DNA of 64,000 nucleotides, from positions 1-64,000 of the forward strand of contig NZ_JAMLDX010000011.1 in assembly GCF_024211275.1 (NCBI RefSeq), written 5' to 3'. The notes under the pieces are model-generated. The model saw only the letters and a program-made list of their open reading frames with translations. It was not told the DNA's origin and made no database searches. This document shows positions 34,405-42,864 of the stretch, piece after piece (within the stretch, counting starts at the first letter, position 1; each line of letters opens with the position of its first letter). The position numbers and the translations under genes were made by a program. The stretch comes from Sphingomonas tagetis (GTDB lineage Bacteria > Pseudomonadota > Alphaproteobacteria > Sphingomonadales > Sphingomonadaceae).

Positions 34405-36512
34405 AGCGGACGGGGCAGCTCGCGCGGGCCATCGCGCGGGGGCACACGTTCCGCTGGCTGGCGTGACGGGTCCTGGCGCAAGGGGGGCGCGTCACGCGGC
34501 GGCGCATTGCGGCCGGTCATGCGGTCGAGCCAGTCGTCGTCGAGCGTCTCTTCCTCGCCGGGCGCAGGCGCGTCCTCGCGGCCCTGCACCGCGTCGGGAT
34601 TGACCTCCTCGCGCGGGACCGGATTGCCGTCCTCATCGACATAGATGGCGTTGTCGGGCGCGCCATAGGCTTCTTCGTCGGGTTCGATCTGCCATTCGGG
34701 CAGCGTCACCTCGGTGTCGAACTGTTCGACGGCGCGGCCGGCGGTGGCGGGCTTCATGAAGGCGGCGAAGGCGCGCGCCGGGGCGGTGCCGCCCTGCAGC
34801 CCGCCGACGCGCTTGGCGTCGTCGCGGCCCATCCACACGCCGGTGGTGAGGCCCGAGGAGAAGCCGAGGAACCAGCCATCCTTGTTCGAGCTGGTCGTGC
34901 CGGTCTTGCCCGCGACCGGGCGCCCGATCTGCGCGGCGCGGCCGGACCCGGCATTGACCGCGGTTTGCAAGAGGTCGGTCATCTGCGCCGCGACATAGGG
35001 CGCGACCAGCACGCGCGAGGTATCGACCTCATGCTGGTAGATCACGGCGCCGTTCGCGGTGACACGGGTGATCGCATAGGGCGTCACCGCCACACCCTTC
35101 TGCCCGACCGAGGCGAAGGCGCGGGTCATGTCGATCAGGCGGACGTTGCTGGTGCCGAGCACCATCGCCGGCTGGGTGTTGATCGGGGTGGTGATGCCGA
35201 AGCGGCGCGCCATGTCGGCGACCGTGCCGAAGCCGACTTCCTGCCCCAGCTTCGCCGCGACGGTGTTGATCGAATAGGCGAAGGCCGAACGCAGCGTCAT
35301 CTCGCCCGAGAAGCGCCCGCTATTGTTGCGCGGGCTCCAGCCGTTGATCGTCACCTGTTCGTCGACGATGCGGTCGTCGACCTTGTGGCCGGCTTCGAGC
35401 GCGGCGAGGTAGACGAACAGCTTGAATGCCGATCCCGGCTGGCGTGTCGCCTGCGTCGCGCGGTTGTAGATCGACGAGACGTAATCGCGCCCGCCGACCA
35501 TCGCGCGCACCGCGCCGTCGCGGTCGAGGCTGACCAGCGCGCCCTGGGCGCCTGCCGGGGTGTTCGACTGGATCGCCTGCGTCGCCGCGTTCTGCATCTT
35601 GAGGTCGATCGTCGTCCACACGTCGAGCGGGGCGACGGTCTCGTCGATTAGCACTTCGAGCTGCGGCAGCGCCCAGTCGGTGAAATAGCGCACGCTGTTC
35701 TGCTTGGGCGCGGCGGCGAGCTTGACCTCGGCCGGACGTGCGGCGTCGGCTTGCACGCGGGTGAGCGCGCCGGTCTCGACCATCACGTCGAGCACGACGC
35801 TGGCGCGGTCGATCGCGGCCTGCGCGTCGGCGGTCGGCGAATAGCGCGACGGCGCCTTCACCAGCCCCGCGACGACCGCGGATTCGGAGAGGGTCAGATT
35901 GGTCGCGGGATGGCCGAAAAAAGTGCGCGACGCGGCGTCGATGCCATAGGCGCCGCCGCCAAAATAGACCTTGTTGAGATAGAGTTCGAGGATCTGATCC
36001 TTGGTGAACTTGCGCTCGAGCGCGAGCGCAAGGATCATCTCGCGCAGCTTGCGGCCGATATCGTATTTGTTCGACAGGAAGATCGTGCGCGCGACCTGCT
36101 GGGTGATGGTCGAGGCGCCCTGCAGGCGGCGGTCGGTGCCGCGATTGTCGATCGCGAATTTGGTGATGCGGGCGAGCGCGACCGGATCGACGCCCCAGTG
36201 CGAGCGGAAGCGGCGATCCTCGATCGCGACCATCGCGTCGCGCATCGGCGCGGGGATCTTCGAATATTCGATCCACTCGCCATAGCTGGGGCCGAGCGAG
36301 ACGATCACCGTGCCGTCGGCGGCGTGGACGCGGATCATCTGGCCGTTGGGCGAGGATTTGAGCTCCTCGTAGCTCGGCAGCGAGGCGCGCGCGGTATAGA
36401 CCGCGATCACCAGCGCAACGAGCCCGGCAATACCCAGCGCGATGCCGATGCCGAACACCCATTTGATGATGCGGCGGAACTTCGAAGGCTGTCGGGGGGA
36501 TCGCTTGGCCAT
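34380..36512 (-). CDS. Penicillin-binding protein 1A (bifunctional)
   Basis: A 710-residue class A PBP. An N-terminal membrane segment (about 17-37) precedes a family 51 transglycosylase domain with the catalytic Glu in AIEDRRFRSHWGVD, then a transpeptidase domain with SAFK (SxxK), SINT (SxN) and KTGTTS (KTG). It polymerises and cross-links peptidoglycan. The C-terminal tail is acidic, then Pro/Arg-rich. A GTG or downstream start is not needed: MAKRSPRQP begins at 36512. Confidence 0.95.
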   Translation of the reverse strand: MAKRSPRQPSKFRRIIKWVFGIGIALGIAGLVALVIAVYTARASLPSYEELKSSPNGQMIRVHAADGTVIVSLGPSYGEWIEYSKIPAPMRDAMVAIEDRRFRSHWGVDPVALARITKFAIDNRGTDRRLQGASTITQQVARTIFLSNKYDIGRKLREMILALALERKFTKDQILELYLNKVYFGGGAYGIDAASRTFFGHPATNLTLSESAVVAGLVKAPSRYSPTADAQAAIDRASVVLDVMVETGALTRVQADAARPAEVKLAAAPKQNSVRYFTDWALPQLEVLIDETVAPLDVWTTIDLKMQNAATQAIQSNTPAGAQGALVSLDRDGAVRAMVGGRDYVSSIYNRATQATRQPGSAFKLFVYLAALEAGHKVDDRIVDEQVTINGWSPRNNSGRFSGEMTLRSAFAYSINTVAAKLGQEVGFGTVADMARRFGITTPINTQPAMVLGTSNVRLIDMTRAFASVGQKGVAVTPYAITRVTANGAVIYQHEVDTSRVLVAPYVAAQMTDLLQTAVNAGSGRAAQIGRPVAGKTGTTSSNKDGWFLGFSSGLTTGVWMGRDDAKRVGGLQGGTAPARAFAAFMKPATAGRAVEQFDTEVTLPEWQIEPDEEAYGAPDNAIYVDEDGNPVPREEVNPDAVQGREDAPAPGEEETLDDDWLDRMTGRNAPPRDAPPLRQDPSRQPAERVPPRDGPRELPRPLQEARPNE

Positions 36513-36573
36513 GGGCGGGTCTGTGCGTGATTACGCGTGAACCGCGGCTGTCACAAGCGGGCGTTGTTGTAGG

Positions 36574-36975
36574 TCAATCTTCGCTGCGGGGGCGGAAATC
36601 GAGCGCGACCGAATTGATGCAGTAACGCAGGCCCGTCGGCGGCGGGCCGTCGGGGAAGACATGGCCCTGATGTCCGTCGCAGCGCGCGCAGCGGACTTCG
36701 GTGCGGACCATGCCGTGCGCGGTGTCGCCATGTTCGGTGATGCGGCCGTCCGCGACCGGCCGGGTGAAGCTCGGCCAGCCCGATCCCGAATCATATTTGT
36801 CGTCGCTGTCGAACAGGTCGAGCTGGCAACCGGCGCAGCGATACACGCCGTCGGCCTTGTTGCTGTCGTAATGGCCCGAAAAGGCGCGCTCGGTCCCGGC
36901 CTCGCGCAGCACGTGATATTGCGCCGGGGTGAGCCGCTGGCGCCACTCCGATTCGGAAAGATTGAGCTGATCCAT
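36574..36975 (-). CDS. msrB: Peptide-methionine (R)-S-oxide reductase
   Basis: A 133-residue MsrB that reduces methionine-R-sulfoxide in damaged proteins. Zinc cysteines 47, 50, 96 and 99 and the catalytic Cys119 (RYCINS) are present. Start MDQLNL at 36975; the open frame upstream is not conserved. It is 61 nt upstream of the PBP1A gene on the same strand. Confidence 0.96.
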   Translation of the reverse strand: MDQLNLSESEWRQRLTPAQYHVLREAGTERAFSGHYDSNKADGVYRCAGCQLDLFDSDDKYDSGSGWPSFTRPVADGRITEHGDTAHGMVRTEVRCARCDGHQGHVFPDGPPPTGLRYCINSVALDFRPRSED

Positions 36976-37006
36976 GCGCCGGATGTGTGCTTCCCGGCGC
37001 CTCAGG

Positions 37007-37630
37007 TCAATCCGCCGCTTCATCCTTCCACGCCCACCAGAGCTGGGCGGGCGGCACGTTCCACCATTCCATGTCGGCATCGATGCGCGGGAAGTGCGGA
37101 GTCAGGAAATTGCGGACATTGGGGTTGAACTGATAGACGAGAAACGCGCCGCCGGGCCGGATCACGCGATGCGTCGCTTCGGCGATGACCTCACCGACCC
37201 CGGCCGGCAGCGTCGAGAAGGGCAGGCCCGAAAGCACGAAATCGGCATGATCGGCGCCATGATCGGCGACGATCGCGTTCACGTCGGCCGCCGAGCCGTG
37301 AATGGCAGAGAAGCGCGGATCGACGATCGTGTGCCGCAGATAGGCGACGAAATCGGGATTGGTGTCGATCGCGATATATTTGGCGTCCGGCCCGAGCCGG
37401 TCGAGGATCGCGCGGCAGAAGGTGCCGACGCCGGGGCCATATTCCACGAAGACCTTGGTATTGTCCCAGTCGACCCTAGCCAGCATCTTGCGGATGAGCT
37501 TGTTCGACGACGGGATGATCGAGCCGACCATCACCGGATGCTTGAAGAAACCCTGAAGAAACAGCGCCTGGGGGGAGAGCGGGCGCGCGGCCTTGCGCTT
37601 GCGCCGCGCGATCGTGGTCGAACCGTTCAT
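37007..37630 (-). CDS. Class I SAM methyltransferase, phospholipid N-methyltransferase-like
   Basis: A 207-residue methyltransferase with the SAM loop [15 protein letters not shown], and IAIDTNPDF. The N-terminal Arg/Lys-rich stretch and the [18 protein letters not shown] motif are those of PmtA-type and rRNA-adenine-like enzymes acting on membrane lipids. It may methylate phosphatidylethanolamine towards choline lipids. The start has AAGGGAAG 5 nt upstream. It is divergent from the monooxygenase gene. Confidence 0.85.
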   Translation of the reverse strand: MNGSTTIARRKRKAARPLSPQALFLQGFFKHPVMVGSIIPSSNKLIRKMLARVDWDNTKVFVEYGPGVGTFCRAILDRLGPDAKYIAIDTNPDFVAYLRHTIVDPRFSAIHGSAADVNAIVADHGADHADFVLSGLPFSTLPAGVGEVIAEATHRVIRPGGAFLVYQFNPNVRNFLTPHFPRIDADMEWWNVPPAQLWWAWKDEAAD

Positions 37631-37760
37631 CAACTTCCCTTTGTCGGTGTCGCGACGCTGTAGGACAGTTGCAATGCATCTGTCATCAGGCACTTGGCTC
37701 TCAAACGTCCTTTGCGCCGTGGCGGTTGCGTCCGAAGCCCAAATGCCTAAGCCTCGGACT

Positions 37761-38087
37761 ATGCAGAGCCACGCACGCACGGGGCAGGTCGCCGTCATTT
37801 TCACGTCGCAGCGGACGTCCCAGGATGATGCAGGCTATGAAGCAGCCGCGGCGGCGATGGCCGCGCTCGCGCTGCAGCAGCCCGGCTATGCCGGTCTCGA
37901 GAGCGTTCGCGGCGGCGACGGGCTGGGGATCACGATCAGCTTTTGGCACGATGACGCGGCGGCGCGGGCGTGGCGCGATCATCCCGAACATGCGCGCATC
38001 CGCGAGCTCGGCCGTGTGCGCTGGTACGACTGGTACGAGTTGCAGGTGACGCGGGTCGAGCGCGGCTATGGCTGGCGGCGCGAATGA
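37761..38087 (+). CDS. Antibiotic biosynthesis monooxygenase-like (ABM) protein
   Basis: A 108-residue dimeric ferredoxin-like ABM fold protein, with AVIFTSQRT, LQQPGYAGLESVRGGDGLGITISFWHDDAAARAW and the Trp/Tyr-rich C-terminus. Such proteins act as monooxygenases or haem degradation factors or have no known substrate. Start is taken at 37761; ATG 37743 is also open. It is coupled to the MFS gene. Confidence 0.8.
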   Translation: MQSHARTGQVAVIFTSQRTSQDDAGYEAAAAAMAALALQQPGYAGLESVRGGDGLGITISFWHDDAAARAWRDHPEHARIRELGRVRWYDWYELQVTRVERGYGWRRE

Positions 38088-39400
38088 CGCCGATCCGGTT
38101 CGACCGCACCTTCACCATCCTGTTCCTGGTGATGTTAACGATCGCCGCGGGCAATACCGCGATGCAGTCGGTGCTGCCCGCGCTCGGCCGCTCGCTCGGC
38201 GTACCCGACAGCGCGGTGGCGGCGGCGTTTTCGGTCTCGGCGATCCTGTGGACGGTGGTCGCACCCTTCTGGGCCAACCGCTCCGACCGGACCGGGCGGC
38301 GGCGAATGGTGCTGATCGGGCAGGTCGGACTCGCCGCGTCGCTGTTCCTGTGCGGTATTTTCCTGGCCGCCGGGATCAATGGCTGGATCGCGCCGGCCAC
38401 GGCCTTTGCCTGCTTCGTCGTCGCGCGGATGATCTATGGCGCGTTTGGATCCGCCGCGCCGCCGGCGGTGCAGGCGATCGTCGCCGCGCGCACCAGCCGC
38501 GAGGAGCGGACGCGCGCACTGACGCTGCTGGGTTCGGCCTTCGGCCTCGGCACGATCCTCGGCCCGGCGATTTCGCCCTATCTGGTGCTGGGCCATCTGT
38601 GGCGCGGCGGGCCGGCAATCGGGCTGGCCGGACCTGCGCTGATCTGCAGCGTCGCGGCGCTGGCAATGCTGTTCGTCGTCGCCCGCCTGCTGCCGCGCGA
38701 CGTCGATGCGGCGGTGAGCCAGGGCGCGGTGTCGAGCTATCCCTCGATCGGCGGGCAGGCGAGCGGCGCCAGCGTCACCGCCGCAACGGCGCTAAAGACC
38801 GAGCCGGTCGGCTTTTTCGATCCGCGCGTGCGCGCCTGGATGATCTGCGGCCTCGTGCTTGGCCATGCCCAGGCGGCGGCGGGGCAGGTGATCGGCTTCC
38901 TGATCATCGACCGGCTGGGCGTGCCGCCGATCGAGGCGATCGAGGCGACCGGCCTCGTGCTGATGATGGGCGCGGGCGCCGCGCTGCTCGCGCAATGGGG
39001 GGTCATCCCGCTGCTCAACCTGTCCCCGCGCGCGCTGATGTTGAGCGGGCTGGCGCTGAGCGCGCTGGGCTGCATCGCGACCGGCAGCGCGACGACGCTC
39101 TACGGCATTGCGACAGGCTATGCGCTGGCGACGCTTGGCTTCGGCTTCTCGCGGCCCGGCTTCACCGCCGGTTCGTCGCTGGCGGTCGGGCAGGGCGCGC
39201 AGGGGTCGGTGGCGGGCAAGGTCACCTCGATCAATGGCGCGGCCTATATTTTTGGACCGTCGATCGGCGTGCTGCTGTACGGGCTGTGGCGGCCGCTGCC
39301 CTATCTGTCCGCGGCCGCCCTGCTCGTCCTGCTTGTCCTTTACGGCTGGTTCAGTCTTCGACCTTCGTCCCGCGGCCCTGGAGCATCCCCGGCGCGATGA
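38084..39400 (+). CDS. MFS transporter
   Basis: A 438-residue major facilitator with about 12 membrane helices and NRSDRTGRRRM, the loop 2-3 signature. It begins inside the ABM stop (ATGA), so the pair is co-expressed. Its substrate is unknown; the location suggests a drug or small-molecule efflux role at most. Its 3' end overlaps the convergent cdc48 gene by 50 nt. Confidence 0.9.
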   Translation: MTPIRFDRTFTILFLVMLTIAAGNTAMQSVLPALGRSLGVPDSAVAAAFSVSAILWTVVAPFWANRSDRTGRRRMVLIGQVGLAASLFLCGIFLAAGINGWIAPATAFACFVVARMIYGAFGSAAPPAVQAIVAARTSREERTRALTLLGSAFGLGTILGPAISPYLVLGHLWRGGPAIGLAGPALICSVAALAMLFVVARLLPRDVDAAVSQGAVSSYPSIGGQASGASVTAATALKTEPVGFFDPRVRAWMICGLVLGHAQAAAGQVIGFLIIDRLGVPPIEAIEATGLVLMMGAGAALLAQWGVIPLLNLSPRALMLSGLALSALGCIATGSATTLYGIATGYALATLGFGFSRPGFTAGSSLAVGQGAQGSVAGKVTSINGAAYIFGPSIGVLLYGLWRPLPYLSAAALLVLLVLYGWFSLRPSSRGPGASPAR

Positions 39401-41648
39401 ACCCGATCGGGTTCAGCGCCACCGCATCCTGCTTCATCCTGGCGACGATCTGAGCATATTCGGCCTCCATCTCGGGCGTGACGGTGGCGCGCGAATCGGC
39501 CAGCGCCGCCTCGAAATGCGCCATCGTCACTTCCCGGTTGGCGAGCGATTCGCGCAGCGCGGCAAGGCCAGCGCGACGCGTCACATCCTCCAGATCGGCA
39601 CCGGTGAAACGCTCGGTGCGCGCCGCGACCTCGGCCAGATCGACATCCTTGGCGAGCGGCATCTTGGCAGTCTGGATGCGCAGGATGCGCTCGCGCCCGG
39701 CCTTGTCGGGCACGCCGACATAGATCAGCTCGTCGAGCCGGCCCGGCCGCATCAGTGCGGGATCGATCAGGTTCGGGCGGTTGGTCGCGCCGATCACCAC
39801 GACCGATTGCAGCTCTTCGAGCCCGTCCATTTCGGCGAGGATCGTGTTGACCACGCGCTCGGTCACCTGCGGTTCGCCCATGCCGCTGCCGCGCGCGGGC
39901 ACGAGGCTGTCGAGCTCGTCGATGAATATCACGCACGGCGCGACCTGCCGCGCGCGGGCGAACAGCCGCGCGATCTGCTGCTCGGACTCGCCATACCATT
40001 TGGACAGCAGGTCGCTCGACTTGGTGGCGATGAAGTTCGCCTCCGCCTCGCGCGCCACCGCCTTGGCCAGCAAGGTCTTGCCGGTGCCGGGCGGGCCATA
40101 GAGCAGGAAGCCCTTGGCCGGGCGGATGCCGAGGCGGCGGAACGCGTCGGGGTCCTTCATCGGCAGCTCGACGCCTTCCTTGAGACGCATCTGCGCGTCG
40201 TCGAGGCCGCCGACATCCTCCCAATGGACGTTGGGCTTCTGCACCATGACTTCGCGCATCGCGCTCGGCTGGACGCGCTTCAGCGCCTCGACGAAATCCT
40301 CGCGCGTGACGGCGAGGGTCTCGAGCACGTCGGCCGGGACGGTTTTGTCCTCGAGGTTGAGCCGCGGCATGATTCGCCGCACCGCCTCGATCGCCGCCTC
40401 ACGCGCCAGCGCCGCCAGATCGGCGCCGACAAAGCCGAAGGTGGTGCGCGCCAGTTCGGCGAGATCGACGCCTTCGCCGAGCGGCATGCCGCGGGCGTGG
40501 ATGCCGAGGATCTCGCGCCGGCCGCGCTCGTCGGGCACGCCGACCACGATCTCGCGGTCGAAGCGGCCGGGTCGGCGCAGCGCCTCGTCGATCGCCTCGG
40601 GCCGGTTGGTCGCAGCGATGACGACGATGTTGGCGCGCGCCTCCAGCCCGTCCATCAGCGTCAGCAGCTGCGCGACGAGGCGCTTTTCGGCCTCGCCCGA
40701 GACCTGTCCGCGCTTGGGCGCGATCGAATCGATCTCGTCGATGAACACGATCGAGGGCGCATTGCTCGCCGCTTCCTCGAACACCTCGCGCAGCTTCTTC
40801 TCCGACTCGCCATAGGCCGAGCCCATGATCTCCGGCCCGTTGATCAGGAAGAATTGCGCATCGGATTCGTTGGCGACGGCACGGGCGAGGCGCGTCTTGC
40901 CGGTGCCGGGCGGGCCATGCAGCAGCACCCCCTTGGGCGGATCGACGCCGAGCCGCTGAAACAGTTCGGGATAGCGCAGCGGCAGCTCGACCATCTCGCG
41001 CAGCTGGTCGATCGTCGCGGCCATGCCGCCGACATCGTCATAGGTAACGTCGGCGCGGCGCAATTCCTTGGCCTCCTCGAAATCGGCGCGCAGCTCGATC
41101 TCGGTATTCTCGTCGATATGGACGATGCCGCGCGGCGTCGCGGAGACGACCAGTAGGCGGATTTCCTGAAGCGCATAAGCGGGCGCGCCGCGCAGATGCT
41201 GCATGACGTCGGCCGGCGTGTTCTGGACGCGCTGCTGCCCGACCGTGGAGACGGTGTCGCCCTGGCATAGCGGGCGGCCGATAAAGGTGCGCTTGAGCGC
41301 GTTGGACGAGCCCTCGAGCCGCAGGTCCTTGCGCGCCGGGGCGAACACGACGCGGGTGGCGGGACGCGATTCGGCGCGGCGGATCTCGACGAAATCGCCC
41401 GAGCCGACCCCGGCATTGGCGCGCTGGAGCCCGTCGATGCGGACGATCTCGAGCCCCTCGTCCTCGGCATAGGGGAAGACCGCGCGTGCCGGGGTACTGC
41501 GCTTGCCGACGATTTCGATGACGTCGCCTTGCTGGACGCCGAGTTCGGTCATCAGCGTGCGCGGCAGATGCGCAAGCCCGCGGCCGCTGTCCTCCGGGCG
41601 CGCATTGGCGACCTGATATTTGCGCGCGGGTGTTTCGGTGTCGGCCAT
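39351..41648 (-). CDS. CDC48/p97-type AAA+ ATPase
   Basis: A 765-residue double AAA+ protein with N-domain (double-psi beta barrel, from about residue 8, [23 protein letters not shown]) and two ATPase domains, each with GPPGTGKT (Walker A) and FIDE[IL]DS (Walker B). It is the bacterial relative of archaeal/eukaryotic CDC48, an unfoldase. The C-terminus ends RGTKVED, unlike the Hb-Y-x tail for proteasome binding. AAGGAG precedes the start. It overlaps the MFS gene. Confidence 0.93.
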   Translation of the reverse strand: MADTETPARKYQVANARPEDSGRGLAHLPRTLMTELGVQQGDVIEIVGKRSTPARAVFPYAEDEGLEIVRIDGLQRANAGVGSGDFVEIRRAESRPATRVVFAPARKDLRLEGSSNALKRTFIGRPLCQGDTVSTVGQQRVQNTPADVMQHLRGAPAYALQEIRLLVVSATPRGIVHIDENTEIELRADFEEAKELRRADVTYDDVGGMAATIDQLREMVELPLRYPELFQRLGVDPPKGVLLHGPPGTGKTRLARAVANESDAQFFLINGPEIMGSAYGESEKKLREVFEEAASNAPSIVFIDEIDSIAPKRGQVSGEAEKRLVAQLLTLMDGLEARANIVVIAATNRPEAIDEALRRPGRFDREIVVGVPDERGRREILGIHARGMPLGEGVDLAELARTTFGFVGADLAALAREAAIEAVRRIMPRLNLEDKTVPADVLETLAVTREDFVEALKRVQPSAMREVMVQKPNVHWEDVGGLDDAQMRLKEGVELPMKDPDAFRRLGIRPAKGFLLYGPPGTGKTLLAKAVAREAEANFIATKSSDLLSKWYGESEQQIARLFARARQVAPCVIFIDELDSLVPARGSGMGEPQVTERVVNTILAEMDGLEELQSVVVIGATNRPNLIDPALMRPGRLDELIYVGVPDKAGRERILRIQTAKMPLAKDVDLAEVAARTERFTGADLEDVTRRAGLAALRESLANREVTMAHFEAALADSRATVTPEMEAEYAQIVARMKQDAVALNPIGFIAPGMLQGRGTKVED

Positions 41649-41707
41649 CGGCTCTCCTTCCCTGCAAGGGTGGACGCGCAGATAGGCATGCGGTTCCGCA
41701 TCGGCTA

Positions 41708-41726
41708 GGGCGAAACCGTTTCGCCC
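41708..41726. promoter_or_regulatory. Operator-like palindrome GGGCGAAAC-C-GTTTCGCCC
   Basis: A perfect dyad with 9-bp arms and a single central base, 60 nt upstream of the cdc48 start. The GAAACCGTTTC core resembles LacI/GalR-family operators. The cognate regulator is not in view. Confidence 0.55.
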
Positions 41727-41737
41727 GCGATTCGGGC

Positions 41738-41767
41738 AAAAAAAGGGGCCGGTCCGAAGACCGACCC
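41738..41767 (-). terminator. Orphan intrinsic terminator upstream of cdc48
   Basis: On the minus strand a 9-bp stem (one G-U) with a TTCG tetraloop (41746-41767), followed by seven T (41738-41744). No minus-strand gene lies upstream of it within reach, so it either attenuates cdc48 or ends a small RNA. Confidence 0.8.
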
Positions 41768-41855
41768 TTTGAAAGGTTTAGGAGAGGATGCCTGAAAGGC
41801 CTGCTCTATGTGCAGTGCAGCGTAGTTTTGTGCAAGTGCGAAAGGAATCATCGCG

Positions 41856-41872
41856 ATTGCAATTTCTGCAAT
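41856..41872. promoter_or_regulatory. LysR-type box ATTGCA-N5-TGCAAT
   Basis: A 17-bp perfect inverted repeat with the T-N11-A form of LysR operators, 101 nt upstream of the lysR start. Likely autoregulatory site, and possibly controls the divergent minus-strand transcript. Confidence 0.7.
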
Positions 41873-41972
41873 CTGTCACAATTCCGTTGTAAGCTGCCCA
41901 TAAAGGCCACTTCACTCCCGCTCGCAACCGTAATGGGTTGCAAATGGAAACGCTGCACCACACAAAACAATC

Positions 41973-42860
41973 ATGCGCAGGCTCCCTCCCCTCACCGCCA
42001 TCGAGGCGTTCGTGCAAGTCGCGCGGCTGGGTTCGGTCAAGGCCGCGTCGGAGGAACTGGCGCTGTCGTCGCCCGCGCTGAGCCGCCGCGTGCAGGCGCT
42101 GGAGCGGTTTATCGGCAAGCAATTGTTCGAGCGGCGGCACCAGTCGATGAAGCTGAACGCCGAAGGTGAGCGGCTGCTCGGACTGATCGCGCCGGCGCTC
42201 GACACGATGAGCGACGCGATCGAGAGCATGACCAGCGGCGCCGAGCTGCTGCGGCTGCGGCTCGGCACGCCGTCGCTGTTCGCGACCCAGCGGCTGCTGC
42301 CCTACCTGCACGAGTTGCGCACGGCGCATCCGCAGCTTCACCTCGACATCGACACCGGCGGGCATGGCATGTCGCGATTGGGTGACGGTCTCGACGCGGC
42401 GATCGTGCTGGCGCGCGACATCGAGCCGACGCTGTACGCGCGGCGGCTCGACCGCAACCGCATCCGCCCGATCGCGGCGCGCGCGCTGGCCGAAGGGCCG
42501 GACGCGATCACCGATCCGGCGCAGCTCGCCGGCTACAGCGTGCTGGCGCATCGCGACATGGCCGACAGCTTCGAGATCTGGCGCGCGGCGATCGGCCTGC
42601 CCGACCTCGAGCCGGTGGCGATCGACCTGTTCGATTCGGGCACGCTGATGCTGGAGGCGGCGGCGCAGGGCGTCGGCGTGGCGTTCATGCTCAGCTCGCA
42701 CACGATCGACCCGAACGACCCGCGCATCGCGGCGCTGTTCGGCGACCCGACCGTGAAGAGCCCGTACAGCTACTGGTTCGTGTGCCGCCCGCGCGCGCTG
42801 GAGCAGCGGCCGGTCAAGCTGTTCCACGACTGGCTGATCAACTTGATGGATATCGAGTAG
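41973..42860 (+). CDS. LysR-family transcriptional regulator
   Basis: A 295-residue regulator with an N-terminal helix-turn-helix (LPPLTAIEAFVQVARLGSVKAASEELALSSPALSRRVQALE) of the LysR family, and a C-terminal periplasmic-binding-like effector domain. The binding-domain sequence resembles the GcvA/AmpR-like subfamily. The candidate box at 41856 lies just upstream. It is convergent with ftsK, with 4 nt between them. Confidence 0.93.
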   Translation: MRRLPPLTAIEAFVQVARLGSVKAASEELALSSPALSRRVQALERFIGKQLFERRHQSMKLNAEGERLLGLIAPALDTMSDAIESMTSGAELLRLRLGTPSLFATQRLLPYLHELRTAHPQLHLDIDTGGHGMSRLGDGLDAAIVLARDIEPTLYARRLDRNRIRPIAARALAEGPDAITDPAQLAGYSVLAHRDMADSFEIWRAAIGLPDLEPVAIDLFDSGTLMLEAAAQGVGVAFMLSSHTIDPNDPRIAALFGDPTVKSPYSYWFVCRPRALEQRPVKLFHDWLINLMDIE

Positions 42861-42864
42861 GAAA

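Larger units (their letters stand above)
41649..41972. other. Regulatory region between cdc48 and lysR (324 nt)
   Basis: No gene is visible. It contains the strong cdc48 ribosome-binding site, an operator-like palindrome (41708-41726), an orphan minus-strand terminator (41738-41767) and a LysR-type box (41856-41872). Between the LysR box and the terminator a short minus-strand transcript could form. Confidence 0.6.

Noticed and set aside
39108..41156. A 682-codon frame antisense to cdc48
   Set aside because: It is the complement shadow of a recognised AAA+ gene, with no domain or ribosome-binding site.
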